Part shown: positions 14,101-25,951 of the stretch, piece after piece
Layout: every line of letters begins with the position of its first letter
Numbering within the stretch: position 1 is the first letter of the stretch
Source of the DNA: Gorsachius magnificus
Taxonomy: Eukaryota; Chordata; Aves; Pelecaniformes; Ardeidae
NCBI GenBank assembly: GCA_034008185.1
Contig: CM067082.1
Coordinates: forward strand, 10,896,984 to 10,960,983
DNA length: 64,000 nucleotides
Direction: 5' to 3'
The notes under the pieces: model-generated
Told to the model about the DNA's origin: nothing
Seen by the model: only the letters and a program-made list of their open reading frames with translations
The model's database searches: none
Program-made: the position numbers and the translations under genes

Positions 14101-16076
14101 TGTACCATAACCCGTGAACTGTTTTTCCCCTTGGCCGCATTTTATTGCTGTTATCCCTCAAGACAGTCAATATCTAACTGAATGTGGGTTTTGTTGTATG
14201 CTCAATGAATTCCATGTGTTCGTCTCTTAGAAGCAATTTGACAACAATGAAGACAAGAGAAATTGCAAAAATAATGAGGACTCCTTTTTAGGGAAAAGTA
14301 ATTGAAATGATACAAGCCCAAATCCTGAGTGATGCTGAGTTGTACGGTGCCTGACTTGGCTTGAACAGAACATGCCAGACATTCAGGCAGGGCTTGTTCC
14401 AGAAACATATGAAAATGTCCAGGGAAAGCTGCATCTATTATCTAGCACGGTGTTGATTCATTAAAATACAGACACAGGTTTAACGTCTCTGTCTCTTACT
14501 AACTTGAGAAGGTCAGAAAGGTATAAGTGAAATAATTTTATTTACCTAACATGAATTAATGTATAAACAATAAGAGATCAAAACACATAAGGTACCCTGA
14601 TCAAAAATGGAAATCAAATAACTTGAGAAACCATGTAACTGCTTGAGCAGACTGAGAAAAGAATGTGACATTTATACCGGGCACCTTTCACGAAACACTT
14701 GTTTTCCATAATCTGAGATGTTACATTGAGTGGTTGCTGGTCTTGTTTGATCGCTGACCAACTTGTAAGGCTGATGGATAAACACTCACACACAGACCAA
14801 ACAAACAGACAAGACGGGGGAAGCAATAACCTGAAAGCTGGTTGGGGCCAGAATATATTTTGCTCTGAAGAAGAATCAGTTTGTCGTGTAAGGGATGAGA
14901 AACTACCAAATTTACTGTTTCTCTCAATTTCTTAATTAATCACAAGCATTTTATGCCTTTCTTCTCTCTCCGTTCTTTTCCTCTAATAGACATTTTTCCT
15001 AATGGCGTCTGGCTCATTAAGCACTCAACAGCCTATTGCACTGTGTTAACCCAGTACCATCTGACCGTGGACTTTGTGTAGATTTCCAGTTTATCATATT
15101 TTTCTCCTGTATCCACGCAGCTCGGTGCCTGCCCTCCATGCAGTAGCTGTGCTGATGGCCCATTCATTCACACTGTGTTGAAGCGCTGACTATAAAATTC
15201 TTCTTTCTTTCCCCCCTCCTCTTCTTGCAACCTAATGCCTCCTCTTGCTCTTTGATTCTGGCTGCATTCTTATGGGATTAAGGGTTTTCTGTTTCCTAGA
15301 AGGAATAAAATATGGCTATCAGAGCCAAAGGAGTAGGAAATCTCTCCGTAAACTCCTTAATGGGGGTTTTTATGGGATATATTTTCACCTCATTTAGCTT
15401 TTATTTCAGTATGGCTCTTTCATCAGTCTGAGCATCTGAAGGAAATGACAACTTTATGGGAAGGCAAGGAGGAATTGTTGGATTAAAAGAAGATATGAAA
15501 ACAGAACTCAAAGAATGGAAAGGTTTAGAAAGAATAAAGGCCTAATAGGTGGCTCACTGAACTCAAAATAAATGTGCCTGTTGGATGGAGAGATTCCTGA
15601 GAGACTCTGCATTGCAACCAAGAGGCTGTATGTGATGGTCTGTGAAAGTGAGCAGATTAGCTTTCTTCACAGGTTTTAAAATCAGTAAAGGGGCTTTGAT
15701 CTCCTAGACTGCTTTCTTCTCAGCAAGGGCCCTGGTTATTCCCATATCCAGATGAATGCTTCCTTCAGGTGATGACATTATGGAAGATACCTGGTCTTTC
15801 AGACTTCATGAGAGTTACAAATCTACCAAATCTTTCCTTGGTAAGTTGTTTCAGTGATTATTTGAACTCGTTATGAAAAAATGTACTTTTTATCTCACCT
15901 GAATCTAATTTCAAATTCTAGCTGGTCAGACATTGCATACTTTTTGTCTGCTAAACTGAGCAACTTTTTATTATCAGAAACATTTTCCATTACCCAAATA
16001 CAGACTGTGATTTCATTGCCCGTCAACTTTCTCTTAGAGAAGTTAAAGAGGCTGAGCTTCTTAAGTCTTTTGTTTT
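11167..16076. other. Non-coding DNA, no gene evident
   Basis: Open frames do not exceed about 106 codons (12374-12694 plus) and none is recognisable. The part from about 14930 to 15420 contains little simple repeat and has several homeodomain-like AT motifs such as TTAATTAA at 14932. A 72-bp exon-like segment lies at 15769-15840 and is treated under findings. Confidence 0.5.
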
Positions 16077-16330
16077 AAGGCAGATTTTCCAGACATAAAA
16101 TCATTGCTGTAGCCTTTTTCTGATGCCTCTCCAGTGTTTCAGCTACCTCCTTGGACTGTACCTGTTATTTGAGTGAGGGTCTCGCCAGCAGCATATGCAG
16201 AGGCAATAACAACATTTCATTTCAGCACAGCCACACTCTTTGCACAACCAAGCACTGTATCTTCTGTTTTACAGGATAGTATACAGCCTTTTGGGGAATG
16301 CCTGCTTCTGAATATGCTCTAAGACTGACT
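16077..16330 (-). mobile_element. Ancient CR1-like LINE remnant
   Basis: The + strand runs TTTTCCAGACATAAAATCATTGC in diverged pieces, then CTGATGCCTCTCCAGT, GAGGGTCTCGCCAG, ATGCAGAGGCAATAACA and CAGCCTTTTGGG. In that order these follow the reverse complement of an old amniote CR1 type, in which blocks such as CTCTCCAATTT, GGTCTCACCAG and TACAGAGGCAATA recur. Divergence is heavy, so this is a remnant older than the avian CR1 copies elsewhere in the window. A profile search against amniote CR1/L3 consensus sequences would settle it. Confidence 0.6.
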
Positions 16331-16419
16331 TGGCTGTAGATGTAGGAATAGTGGCTTTCACTCCAGAGTGATGTTCAAAATAACGCAGTTTACCAAGCTG
16401 TGAGCACAATTGACCCATG

Positions 16420-16570
16420 CCCATTGCTGTCTACTGTTCTCCAAATGTTTGTGTCCTCTGAAAACTTTACCATCCTGGCTAAAGATGTTGAATAACATTG
16501 GGCAAAAGGAGATCTCTGTAGGACCCACAGAAAATACCCCTCCTTTGATGATGATTCTCCATTAACAATT
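16420..16570 (-). mobile_element. Possible continuation of the ancient CR1-like remnant
   Basis: The stretch contains AAGATGTTGAATAACATTGGG followed, after diverged sequence, by a GTAGGACCCAC block. This resembles a widespread amniote repeat in which a 'kinetic' series of ATGTTGAACA, TGGGCCCAGTA and GGAACCCCA blocks follows the CR1-like part. The resemblance is real to the eye but weak, and the family name is uncertain. Confidence 0.4.
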
Positions 16571-16586
16571 GCTTTTTAGCAGTATA

Positions 16587-16690
16587 ACTCTGGAAGAGAC
16601 CTCCTGGGTCATTGAGTCTAATCCCCAGCTATTTCAAATAACCACATCATACAGTCACTATTAGAAATCTAGCTCAATTTTAATCCATTT
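16587..16690 (-). mobile_element. Old CR1 LINE 3' end fragment
   Basis: AACTCTGGAAGAGACCTCC followed by GGGTCATTGAGTCTAATCCCC is the reverse complement of a CR1 3' terminus of the older type. It sits directly beside the ancient remnants at 16.1-16.57 kb but corresponds to the extreme 3' end, so it is either a separate insertion or a rearranged part of the same one. Confidence 0.65.
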
Positions 16691-16844
16691 AATATGTGCT
16701 GCATTGGTTTTTATGTAGTGCTGCTTTTGTAATCTGAAAGCCATGTGATAGTAAGTCATTAAGTCATTATTTTATTTCTAGTAATGACAAAAACCAGCTG
16801 AAGTGATTTTTATATATTACAACTTCAATCTAAAACAATGAACC

Positions 16845-16860
16845 AAAAAAAAAAAAAAAA
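16845..16860. repeat. Poly(A) tract, A16
   Basis: Uninterrupted A16. There is no AATAAA within the 40 bases before it and no recognisable retrogene body, so I treat it as simple repeat rather than a retroposed tail. Confidence 0.9.
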
Positions 16861-19800
16861 GACCCTGAGGTTTTTTTTTTACTCATTTCAAATGAAATTT
16901 TTTTTAAAATTAAAATAACAAATAAGATGACATCAATAATGTACTGAGACACGCTGCTGAAAAAATAGCACATGGGATGTTTTTAGTAGGATGGTTCAAA
17001 GTTCTAAACAGATTTTTTCCTAAGGATGTTGATTCACAAGGACAGGAAGGTAAAACATAGACGGCAGAGATAATTGCCTTCCCCAATATTTCCTTCCTCC
17101 CTTCTCCCAGAGGTTGCTCCTTTCCTTTGCAGGGAAGCTGAATTGCTTTCGGACTACAGTCATTTGCAGCTGCTCTGTTAAAAAAAATCACCCAGATTGT
17201 AGATGATGGTTGGGGAACCGCATCACGTACAGTGTGACTGTATCTACTGCAGTGCAGCAGTCTTGTAGACAACTGGCAGAATGGGCAGTCGAGGGAGGTA
17301 CCTCCTCTCACTGTCCATGTTTAAACTGCCAGTTGCCATGAATGAACAGCCCTAGCTCCAGGCTTTTGCTGGGCTGATGATGCTGGAAAAGGCCAGGCAG
17401 TCTCTGAAACAGTGTCCTGCAGAAGTCACAATCTGCAGGGACTGAGTATCAGGTGGCCGATGTCATCTATTGCCGAGTTCAGCAACAGCTGATGGCATGT
17501 GGTACCTCACAGTGCTGACGTCGTGCTTCCTCCTGGTGTGTGAGCGTGTATCCCTCCATATAACATGCCCATCAGTGTTCAAACAAGATGCCTTGGTGTG
17601 TTTTGGGAGGAATGAGGCCAGATGCCTCTGTGTTTTGAAGATTTTGCTATAAAACTTCCTCTCCATTTGGTAACTGGGAACTAAATGGAGTTTATTTGTT
17701 TATAGAGATATACTTTAATCTCTGGCTGTCAAAGTGGATTTAAGTAATAAGTATAGCCTTCCTAAATGTTGGAAGCTGAGCAGTTCTAAGCTCATCTTTA
17801 GAGGTAGGGATGGAAGAAGGCTGGGAAAAATCTTTTGAATGTTTTCAACACAGTAGTGGTGTCAAATTTACCCCAATTTCCAAAGCGACCACAATGCTGA
17901 TGCTAAGGTTTGAATGATTTCCCACCATGTCTGAAGCAAATGTAGTTCTGGCCTATTTCCATGTTGCTATGAACCAATTACTGCTTTGGGATACTTTAGG
18001 CCGTATTTCCCTGCAAGATTATGAGTTTCTGTTGTTTTGAGCAAAATTCACAGGCACAAGGCCTTTGGCAGTGTGCCAGTGCTCTGAATCTGAATTGAAG
18101 CCCATCTTTGTGTGAACCCAACTGAACAACCCTTCCTGGGTCTCAGACATAGACCCAACTTCATCTGTTTGGTCAATTATACTTCTAAAAACCAGCCCAT
18201 GTTATGCAAGACTTCCCTGCCTTACTATAATATCGCACATGCTTAAATGAGATGCTTTCATGTCAGTGACCTGAGTCTGAACAAAGAGCAAGGGTTTGGA
18301 AGCTGCAAAAGGACAGTTATTTGCTCCTGCTCAGTAACCTCAGAAATATCAATCTCACAACTTCTATAAAGGTATTTCATCAGAGAACTGTTCAGGTTGG
18401 GCATCAGAGTGGAAAACACTTAGGTCTGTGACTGAGCGGAGTTTGGTCACTCGGGTGAGCTGATCCCTGCATGGCTGAGTGCTGGTGGGATGAAGGCACC
18501 GGTGTGGTGGTGTGGGACCAAAGGCAATGGAGCATAATCATAATCTCAGAGCATTTTCTCACCTATTTGATGGGGCTGTTGCTGCTCCTGGGAGACAGGG
18601 AGTTTATCACAGCTTTCCCCTCTCACCTGCAGTGAGTATCTTAAGGCAGGATTCACAGGGGCTGCTTAGACAGAATTTAGGACCTGAAGGATCTTTGTGA
18701 TCTTCAAAGACCAGGCTCATGTGGCCAAAAAAAAAATCATCTGGTTTTTAGATCTGTATATTCATCAGGTGCGTTTTACTTGAATTCTGCTGGATGGCAG
18801 GACTCTCCCATTTTGGCGGAGTGTAATAAAATGTGACGGTCCCGGGGAATTTAATTTTATTTTAAATAGTTCTCCTTGCTCTGTCCAAGGGGGCATGTAG
18901 CCTTTCCTATTGACTGGTTAGGAAGCTGTCTAGCTCTGGCTCTTTTAAGCACTCTGATGTGGCCAAATGCCTAATTTCTAGTCATCGCAACGTCCAAACT
19001 GAAGGCAGCTAAGGCACTTTATTGCCCATAGCTTCTCTTGTGCCTTAGTTCCCATCTCAGCATTGGGAATGGTAGCCCATCCTCCCTTCCAAGGATGGTG
19101 TGAGGATAAATACATTAAAAGAGGTGAAGTGCTCAATTATTATGGTAATAGGACTCCTATAAATACCTAAGATATATGTATATATTTGGATTTTAGCAGA
19201 ACCTAACTTACAACCACAGCTTAAAAAAACTACCATAAACCCCATATAAATTCCATCTGTGAATATTTGATCAGATGCTATGTGGGTGGAAAAGTATGTT
19301 TCATTGCTATTGTGATTGCTTTCTTCCTTTAGCTTTTCATGAGTAATAAATGTGAGGAATGTCCCAACGCTTTTATGCTCTCCCAGTCAGTAATATTTTC
19401 TCTGGACCCGTATGCGAATGTTTAATTCATTAAATGGTATCATGCAACTTTATGGTGAAATCATAAATCTGTTCTGTTACATTGCTTATTGGAAAATCTT
19501 CAACCCCAAGCAAACCCCTAGCAGTATAGCTTGCTTCCCTTGATTACATATGTCCTTCATTGGCTGCTTCCCACTTTCTGTTAGGTTGCTTTCTCCCTCT
19601 GCTTCCAAATTCTTCATTCCACTTTATAGCAGTGAATCTCACTGGTTTGAGAAGAGGACTTGTTTTCATGTACATATGGGTGGCAAAAAGAGAGATACAG
19701 TATGTCCTGCATTTTACTTCATAGGGCTTTTGTGCTCAGTACTGCTCAGATTTTCAGGCTCAAGGTCAATGCAAAGGCACTGGAAAATTCACTGTGGGCA

Positions 19801-21044
19801 TGAGACACCTGTGACAGTACCTGAGGTTAAAAAAAAAAGAAAATGTTACTTTTATTTTCTTGTTTTCTTAAGTTAGCCATTTCCAGTGTTAGCAAAACTG
19901 CGCAGGATGGCATGCCACATGCAATAGCATACATTGCTGTGCTTAGCATCATGCTTTGCTTTTCAGTTGCTCATGGTCATGACTAATCCTACAGAGCCCT
20001 CAGGAAACATCACTGGAGACCTGGAGGTGGGTATCACTGTTCTGAAATGCTCCTAGGAAAGCAGTTGGGTAGCAAGAATGCAAGCTGCTTAAATTTCTGC
20101 AGAAAAGTCCAGCATGCAGCCTGCACTGTCAATCTACCAGAGGGGTCCAAGTTTCGGCTATGATTATAGACCAAATACCAGTCCAGACTGATGATAAACA
20201 AGCTTCTTTTTATAGACTGTTGTGGCCTTACTTTTTGCCAGAATCCCAATGAAATTGAGTCAAAACTGGCATGCCCATGAGCAGCACCCCAAGGGACAGA
20301 TGAAGATGCTTCCTGCTTGTGGCTCTTTGCAGCTGGCTTATCTGCGAGACCATCAGCATGAGCAGCTGGGAGACAGGCAGGGCAAGTCACCCAATGCTTG
20401 GCTGTCCTAGACTCTCCTAAAAACTACCTTTGCGTCCTCCTTCCTGAGCTGTGCTGTGCTTTCTGTCGTGACAGCTGAGGTTGTGGGACAGTAATTATTA
20501 CTGAAGATTTGTTGGTGGATCTTCGCTGAGTTCTTAGTGGTCACACGCCTGCATCACAGAAACTGCCCAGGCAGTTGAGGATCTTTGGCTGCTCCTTGGC
20601 AGCGTTAGCAGAAACACTCTCAAAAGAAGAGATTAATCCTTAACTCCAAAGCTGGCTCAGGGACTTATAAGTTATGAGAAAATTGCCCTTCTCTTGTTAT
20701 GTCTGCTGCTCATCCTGTGGCTACTACTGCCTTGGGTCTCATCTGTCCACATCCTCTGATTTCCAGAGCAGTCAGCAGTAAGGTTTCCATCCAACAAGGT
20801 AGGTTGCCACCATTATGGCATCACTGGGCATAATGGTACAACTCTTGTCCGTGCCTCAAAGTGGCTTTTCTAAGTGCCTAGGTACTGCGAAGAGCAATAG
20901 GATACAACAGTGATTAGGCATCTAAATACATAGGAAAAAACCACGCCCTGTTCTTTCAACCCACATGTAAGCTCATGCATAGTTTTATTAAATCCAATGA
21001 GCTTCTTTTCTTTAACACGAACATGCGCTTAAGTGCTCTGCTCC

Positions 21045-21065
21045 TTTTTTTTTTTTTAAAAAAAA
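21045..21065. repeat. T13-A8 tract
   Basis: Thirteen T followed at once by eight A, able to form a small perfect hairpin or an unusual bent/denaturing element. Simple-sequence DNA with no gene attached. Confidence 0.85.
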
Positions 21066-21381
21066 CCCCAAACCCCTCTCCTCTATTTTAAAAGAGTCAT
21101 TGTATTTGCATCAAGGAGTGTCCTCTGTACAAAGTGTGGGATTCCAGTATATTTTCAGGAAAGTGAACCAGACGATTATCTTGCAGGACTGGTGCAGATG
21201 CCAGAATGAGGAGGTGTGGTAAAGGGAATTGCATGATTGATTTCTTTTCTATTCCAGAGCTGGATGAAATGCCTGACACAGCTGTTAGCTCATACTGCTT
21301 ACAAGAACGAGGAATCAATCTCACCAGATGTTGTTCATTTCCTCTGTTGCTGTGTGGCCAGCTCTGTTGTACAGAGGATGC

Positions 21382-21403
21382 GGGGGGCGGAGGGAAGGGA
21401 GGG
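21382..21403 (+). other. Predicted G-quadruplex motif
   Basis: Four or more G runs of at least three within 22 bp: GGGGGG, GGG, GGG, GGG with loops CGGA, AA and A. This meets the standard G3+N1-7 rule on the + strand. Folding is predicted only. Confidence 0.7.
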
Positions 21404-22339
21404 AAAAGAAAGGAGAGAAAATCTCAGTCTAAATTACACAAGAAGAGCCCAGTGTGGGAATTTAACATAAGCGAGGAACACAAGAACGGGCCACAACTGG
21501 GAAAATGGAAGCTAGAAAGACAGAGCCCACTCATTCATGGGTCTGATTCATTTGCCAGGGAGCAGAGCAGGCTCCCGTCCCCTGTGGGTCGATACATGAC
21601 AATCTTATGAGTTCTCCTGAAAGCTAATGTTTTCCATTAAAAGGAGGCAGGAGGTACATGGGGAGGGTTCAGTAGCAAACAAGCCAATGACTCAAGGCCA
21701 CATCTGCCAGCTGCATTGTGCACTGTGTCGGATGAGTCTGTGGAGCACTTACTCACATGAGTAGAATCTTTGAGCAACATTTGGGGAAGGGAGCACAGCG
21801 GCAGTGTGATGTGATCCTACCACAAACAAACTACCTGGGTGTTTGCCATCCTGCATGTGCCAGCACCATTTCAAACCACCTTCTTTCCTGTGGCTGGAAC
21901 AAGCTCTTGTGCTGGGAGATGCAGCGGGGGAGACCAGTCGTGACATGGGAAGCACCTGGTGCTGGGAAGCTACTGAGATGTTATGCCATGTTTTCAAGGA
22001 TTTTTCATCAGAGCAATGTCTTCTATAGATCACTTAAAGCTTTCTTTGCCTGTGTAACTGGTTGAGAAGGAAACAATGAGAGAGGCAGAGGAAAGGACTT
22101 TTAAAGGAGGAGGGCACTATATATAAGCTAAGGGTAAATGCTTCAGGAAGAGAGGTATGAAAACAGAAAAGCTTGCAGATGGGCTGTGGAGGTGCCACTG
22201 GCCAGGAGAGGGCATGGTGATACCTGATTCCCATGGAGAAAAGCAATTTTAATAAGCCAGTTGAACTCTTAACAGTTAGCATTTGCTCTGGAATATCCAC
22301 TTCAAGGTGAATTCATTTCTGTTCTATATTTTTTGACAC

Positions 22340-22352
22340 TTTTTTTTTTTTT
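22340..22352. repeat. Poly(T) tract, T13
   Basis: Uninterrupted T13 after GACAC. Simple-sequence DNA. Confidence 0.9.
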
Positions 22353-22630
22353 GCACATTCTCCATTCCTTAGTAGTATGGACCAGGTAGATTCTTGTCTC
22401 TGTGGCTCTACCAGCTCTGAGGGGGAGAGCTCATGGAGCTGCTGCCATGGGAGATGAGACCAAGCCACTGCTCACAAAACAAGCTCTTGCTTGAGATATT
22501 TGGGGAAGGGCTAGCAGCATGCTTTATGACCTTTCTGTCTAAAACACCTTAAAATAAGTCCTTCCGTCTCTGCCATATAACATTTGATGCTTTATTGGTA
22601 AAAAAACTCCAAAGACCTAAAAACCAAATT

Positions 22631-22642
22631 AAAAAAAAAAAA
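22631..22642. repeat. Poly(A) tract, A12
   Basis: Uninterrupted A12 in AT-rich surroundings, with no repeat body recognised. Confidence 0.9.
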
Positions 22643-23014
22643 GATTCTAAAGCAGAAAAAAGCACAGCGCTGTTTTGGTTTTGCCTGAAGTGTTTGGCCT
22701 TCAATAGGGTAAAATCTCTGTAGGAGAAAATAACAAACAAGCTGCCACTGCTGGTCACTCTGGAGAGACACAGAGACAGGACTGTGATGGCCTGACACGT
22801 TCCTCTCTTGAGGTACAACCGCCACCACTCAGGAAGGGACAGCCAGCATCTTGCTGTTGGCCCTTATGACAGATATATATTTGTTGAGGTGGGACTAGGG
22901 ATGGAAACAGGACCATAATGCTCCCAATGTTGTGTTGCATCATATGTGGCTGCATCTGGCCTGCATTTACGGAGCAGAATGGACCTAGTCTAAGATATCT
23001 TCTCATGAAGTAGT

Positions 23015-23411
23015 TAGAATCATAGAATCACTTTGGTTGGAAAAGACCTTTAAGATCATCGAGTCCAACCTTTAACCTAACCCTGCCATCCCACCACTAA
23101 ACCATGTCCCTAAGCACCTTATCTATCCTTCTTTTAAATACCTCCAGGGATGGGGACTCGACCACCTCCCTGGGCAGCCCATGCCAGAGCCTGACAACCC
23201 TTTCTGTGAAGAAGCTTTTCCTAATGTCTAGCCTAAACCCCCCTGGCACAACTTCAAACCATTCCCCCTCGTCCTATCACCCGTTACCAGGGAGAAGAGG
23301 CCGACCCCCACCTCACAACACCTTCCTTTCAGGCAGTTGTAGAGGGAGATCAGGTCTCCCTCAGCCTCCTCTTCTCCAGACTAAACAACCCCAGCTCCCT
23401 CAGCCGTTACT
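23015..23411 (-). mobile_element. CR1 LINE, well-preserved 3' fragment
   Basis: This is a clear reverse-oriented CR1 of about 400 bp. On the + strand it opens with TAGAATCATAGAATCA, then GGTTGGAAAAGACCTTTAAG, ATCATCGAGTCCAACC, CACCACTAAACCATGTCCC, CTCCAGGGATGGGGACTC, GGGCAGCCCATGCCAG, CCTTTCTGTGAAGAAGC, CTCCTCTTCTCCAGACTAAA and CAACCCCAGCTCCCTCAGCC. These span the 3' UTR and the end of ORF2. Similarity drops sharply after 23411, which marks the 5' truncation point. A plus-strand open frame of 133 codons across it (23104-23505) is antisense CR1. Confidence 0.97.
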
Positions 23412-24454
23412 TCTGCTAAGGGTGGGAGTCTGGGTTAAATGGAGCACTCATTTCATCTTTGTGCCAGTTTCTGGAGTTTTGGTTAACAAAAGGAATATAA
23501 ATTAACTGGAGAACCGTTGCATTGAAAATAAGGCAAATTTCTCCAGTTGCAAGGATGTTAAGCTTTGAGTCAATCTGTTGACATCAGTGTAGATGGTAAT
23601 CTAGATTTACATCAGTGAGAAATGTCATTCAGATGGATTAGCTGAAATGATTCCTTAATGTTGAATAAAATGCTCTTACAGGGCATGCTAGAGGGTCTGA
23701 TGAAAAGATTTGTTGTACGGTCCCTGGGAATGTGGATGAGACATCCTGATACTCTATAGTTACATTGATCAGATCCTTGCTATTACTCAAGACAAGCTGG
23801 GAGTTATTCCTTGAAGTGCCATCAAATAATTTCCTGTTTTGTTGCAATTATACCCAACCAAATCGTGATTTGCCACGTTACTTGAATAGACCCCTCTGAA
23901 TATCACCTAGCATATCAATTACTTGCTGTAGTTTGCAAACTCTTTTATGCAATCTATGAGATGAGCCAAGGGGACTTGATCCTTCGATGCCAAGACTGGC
24001 AGCTTCTGGTAAGTCCTTTGCTTTATGCAAACCTCCCTTTACCATCTCTGAAAGGCAGACAATGCATGTGCAGTTTGAAGTTACGGTTAAAATTACATGG
24101 AAAGAAAATGACAGGAGCAGCTGTCATATTTTTAACAAAATTTGGTCACTGCGGATATGAAACCTGAGAACTTGCATAAGAGACCCGCTCCACTGAGCGT
24201 TGGTTTAGTCCACAGAACAGCTGCACAAAGGGGGGCATTTCACCGCTTTTCTGGAGCTCCTTGCCTGGGGAATTGTGGCTGCAGGTTCCCGAGGGCCCCC
24301 TGGTGTTTTGCGCAATCTATCTTTAGAGAACTGCAAGTTCATTTCTGAGAAGGGCACTGGCTTTGAGCAGGGACTACCTCTAAACTGACAAACCACTTCC
24401 TGCAATCGTTAACTGAATTAAGAGCTTGCTGTCCCCTTCAATCCCCTGAAAAGA

Positions 24455-24486
24455 CCCCCCTCCTGCCCCTTCACCACCCCACCCCC
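24455..24486 (-). other. Predicted G-quadruplex motif on the minus strand
   Basis: On the + strand C6, C4, C4 and C5 runs are separated by loops of 5, 7 and 1 bases, giving a canonical G3+N1-7 motif on the minus strand and a possible i-motif on the + strand. Confidence 0.65.
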
Positions 24487-24997
24487 ACTTGGCTTGGCAT
24501 CAAGAAATATTAGTAAAGACAAGAGGGCATGGAGGGTTGAAGTGATACTAGTTCATAGGCTTCCTCCCTGCCTGCATCTTCTACAAAGAGCACTGATATC
24601 AGTTCCATTGGGTTTCTGCAGGAGCTAAGGCCATGACATTTCCATAGTGTTTTCCAGGCCTGGGAAAGAAGGTGTCTCATATGTCTGTGTATTTGATGCT
24701 TCCTTTGTATTTCTACTAGCATGGCCCTCCTCTGAAACTGATGCAAAAGGATGTTGTAATTTTTGGCCAAATTCTGGGAAGTAATAGAGCACCTGCAACA
24801 CCTGGGACGTTATTCCCTGCTAAAAATTTTCCCATACCTGGTCTGTATCAGCTTCCATTATAGGATATGGCAAACCCTTACAATCATCAGTGTTGACTTC
24901 AGTGATATATGCTTGTGGCCATTGAGAAAAAGAACTGCAAGGCTATTCTGAATTCTTCCTGCCTGATTTTATATGTGGTGATGGTGGTAATGGGTCT

Positions 24998-25013
24998 TTG
25001 TTGTTGTTGTTGT
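24998..25013. repeat. (TTG)5 microsatellite
   Basis: Five perfect TTG units followed by TTCCC. It is short and probably weakly variable. Confidence 0.9.
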
Positions 25014-25899
25014 TCCCAGATTTGTGGTCTTCTAACATCTACTTCACTCAGTCTCTGCATACATGTGTCTCCAAAACCTCTTTCTACTGGGTGAGATTTA
25101 CAAGTGTTTATTTAGTACACATTGCTCTCTCCCTGGGTTCTTGGTCCTCCCTCTCTGAAGGTGCCCAGGCAGGCTTAATCAGATGCAGACTAGCATTTTG
25201 CAAACCAATGACAAAACTTGAAATGTTAGTTAACTAACATTTTTCAAGAATTTTCAATTATGGGCAAGGCAATTTATTTGAGGAATGTTTTTCTCACATT
25301 TTTAAGATTCCATTGGAGAAGTTGATTGGTTCTATACACATGAAATACACAGGTGGTTTAAGACTATAAACACACCTTAACAGATGTTCTTCTACTTTGT
25401 TTTTATTAGATAATCTCCATTAAAACATGACTGTTGCTTCATAACTTAAATGGTCATGAAGGATATTCTTCCCACAGACATGTCTATCTCAGAAAAGGGT
25501 ATAAAGGCTTTGACTATTTTCACAGACAAATATGTAGAAAAGTTTGCTTTTCTCTGTATATTCTCTCAAAGCAACTCTTGCTTCTCCTTTGCCACAGACA
25601 TGATGCCAACAAGAATTAAAGAAGAGCTAAATTGGTAACATACGCTATATGTTAGTATCCAAAGACTGGGAAATGCATGGAGGAGTGCACAGCATGAATA
25701 GAAGAAGCCAAAATCAAGAATATATGCAACTCTAGAAGAAGCCACTTGAATTTCCCAGTAAACTTCGATGGCTACTTATGGTTGTTTGCTTTTTGTACTG
25801 AGGACATTGACAGAACTGCATTGCTATGTTTAGAAGACCTTCCAAAGACTTCTGTCCCAAGAAGCAGTCAGAAAAGAAACTGGAAGCCTCTACTGTTAC

Positions 25900-25951
25900 T
25901 CTAAAGGTCCCTTCCAACCCCAAACATTCTACGATTCTATGATTCTATGAT
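25900..25951 (+). mobile_element. CR1 LINE, extreme 3' end only
   Basis: CTAAAGGTCCCTTCCAACCC is followed by AAACATTCTACG and two ATTCTATG-type units. Only about 50 bp of element remain. The upstream DNA shows no further CR1, so this is an extremely 5'-truncated insertion or the stump of a deleted copy. Confidence 0.9.

Larger units (their letters stand above)
16691..23014. other. Non-coding DNA, no gene evident
   Basis: Mostly unremarkable. Low-complexity items are A16 at 16845-16860, a T13/A8 tract at 21045-21065, a guanine-rich motif at 21382-21403, T13 at 22340-22352 and A12 at 22631-22642. Open frames of 133-134 codons (16910-17311 minus; 21206-21610 plus) have no recognised domain, and the second is partly translated low-complexity GGAA-rich DNA. 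Confidence 0.5.
23412..25899. other. Non-coding DNA, no gene evident
   Basis: No exon or RNA gene recognised. It contains a cytosine-rich quadruplex motif at 24455-24486 and a short (TTG)n repeat at 24998-25013. Open frames are below 90 codons. Confidence 0.55.

Noticed and set aside
16845..16860. Poly(A) tail of a processed pseudogene
   Set aside because: There is no AATAAA before it, no gene-like sequence upstream and no flanking duplication that I could see.
23104..23505. 133-codon plus-strand open frame
   Set aside because: It is antisense CR1 running out into flanking DNA.
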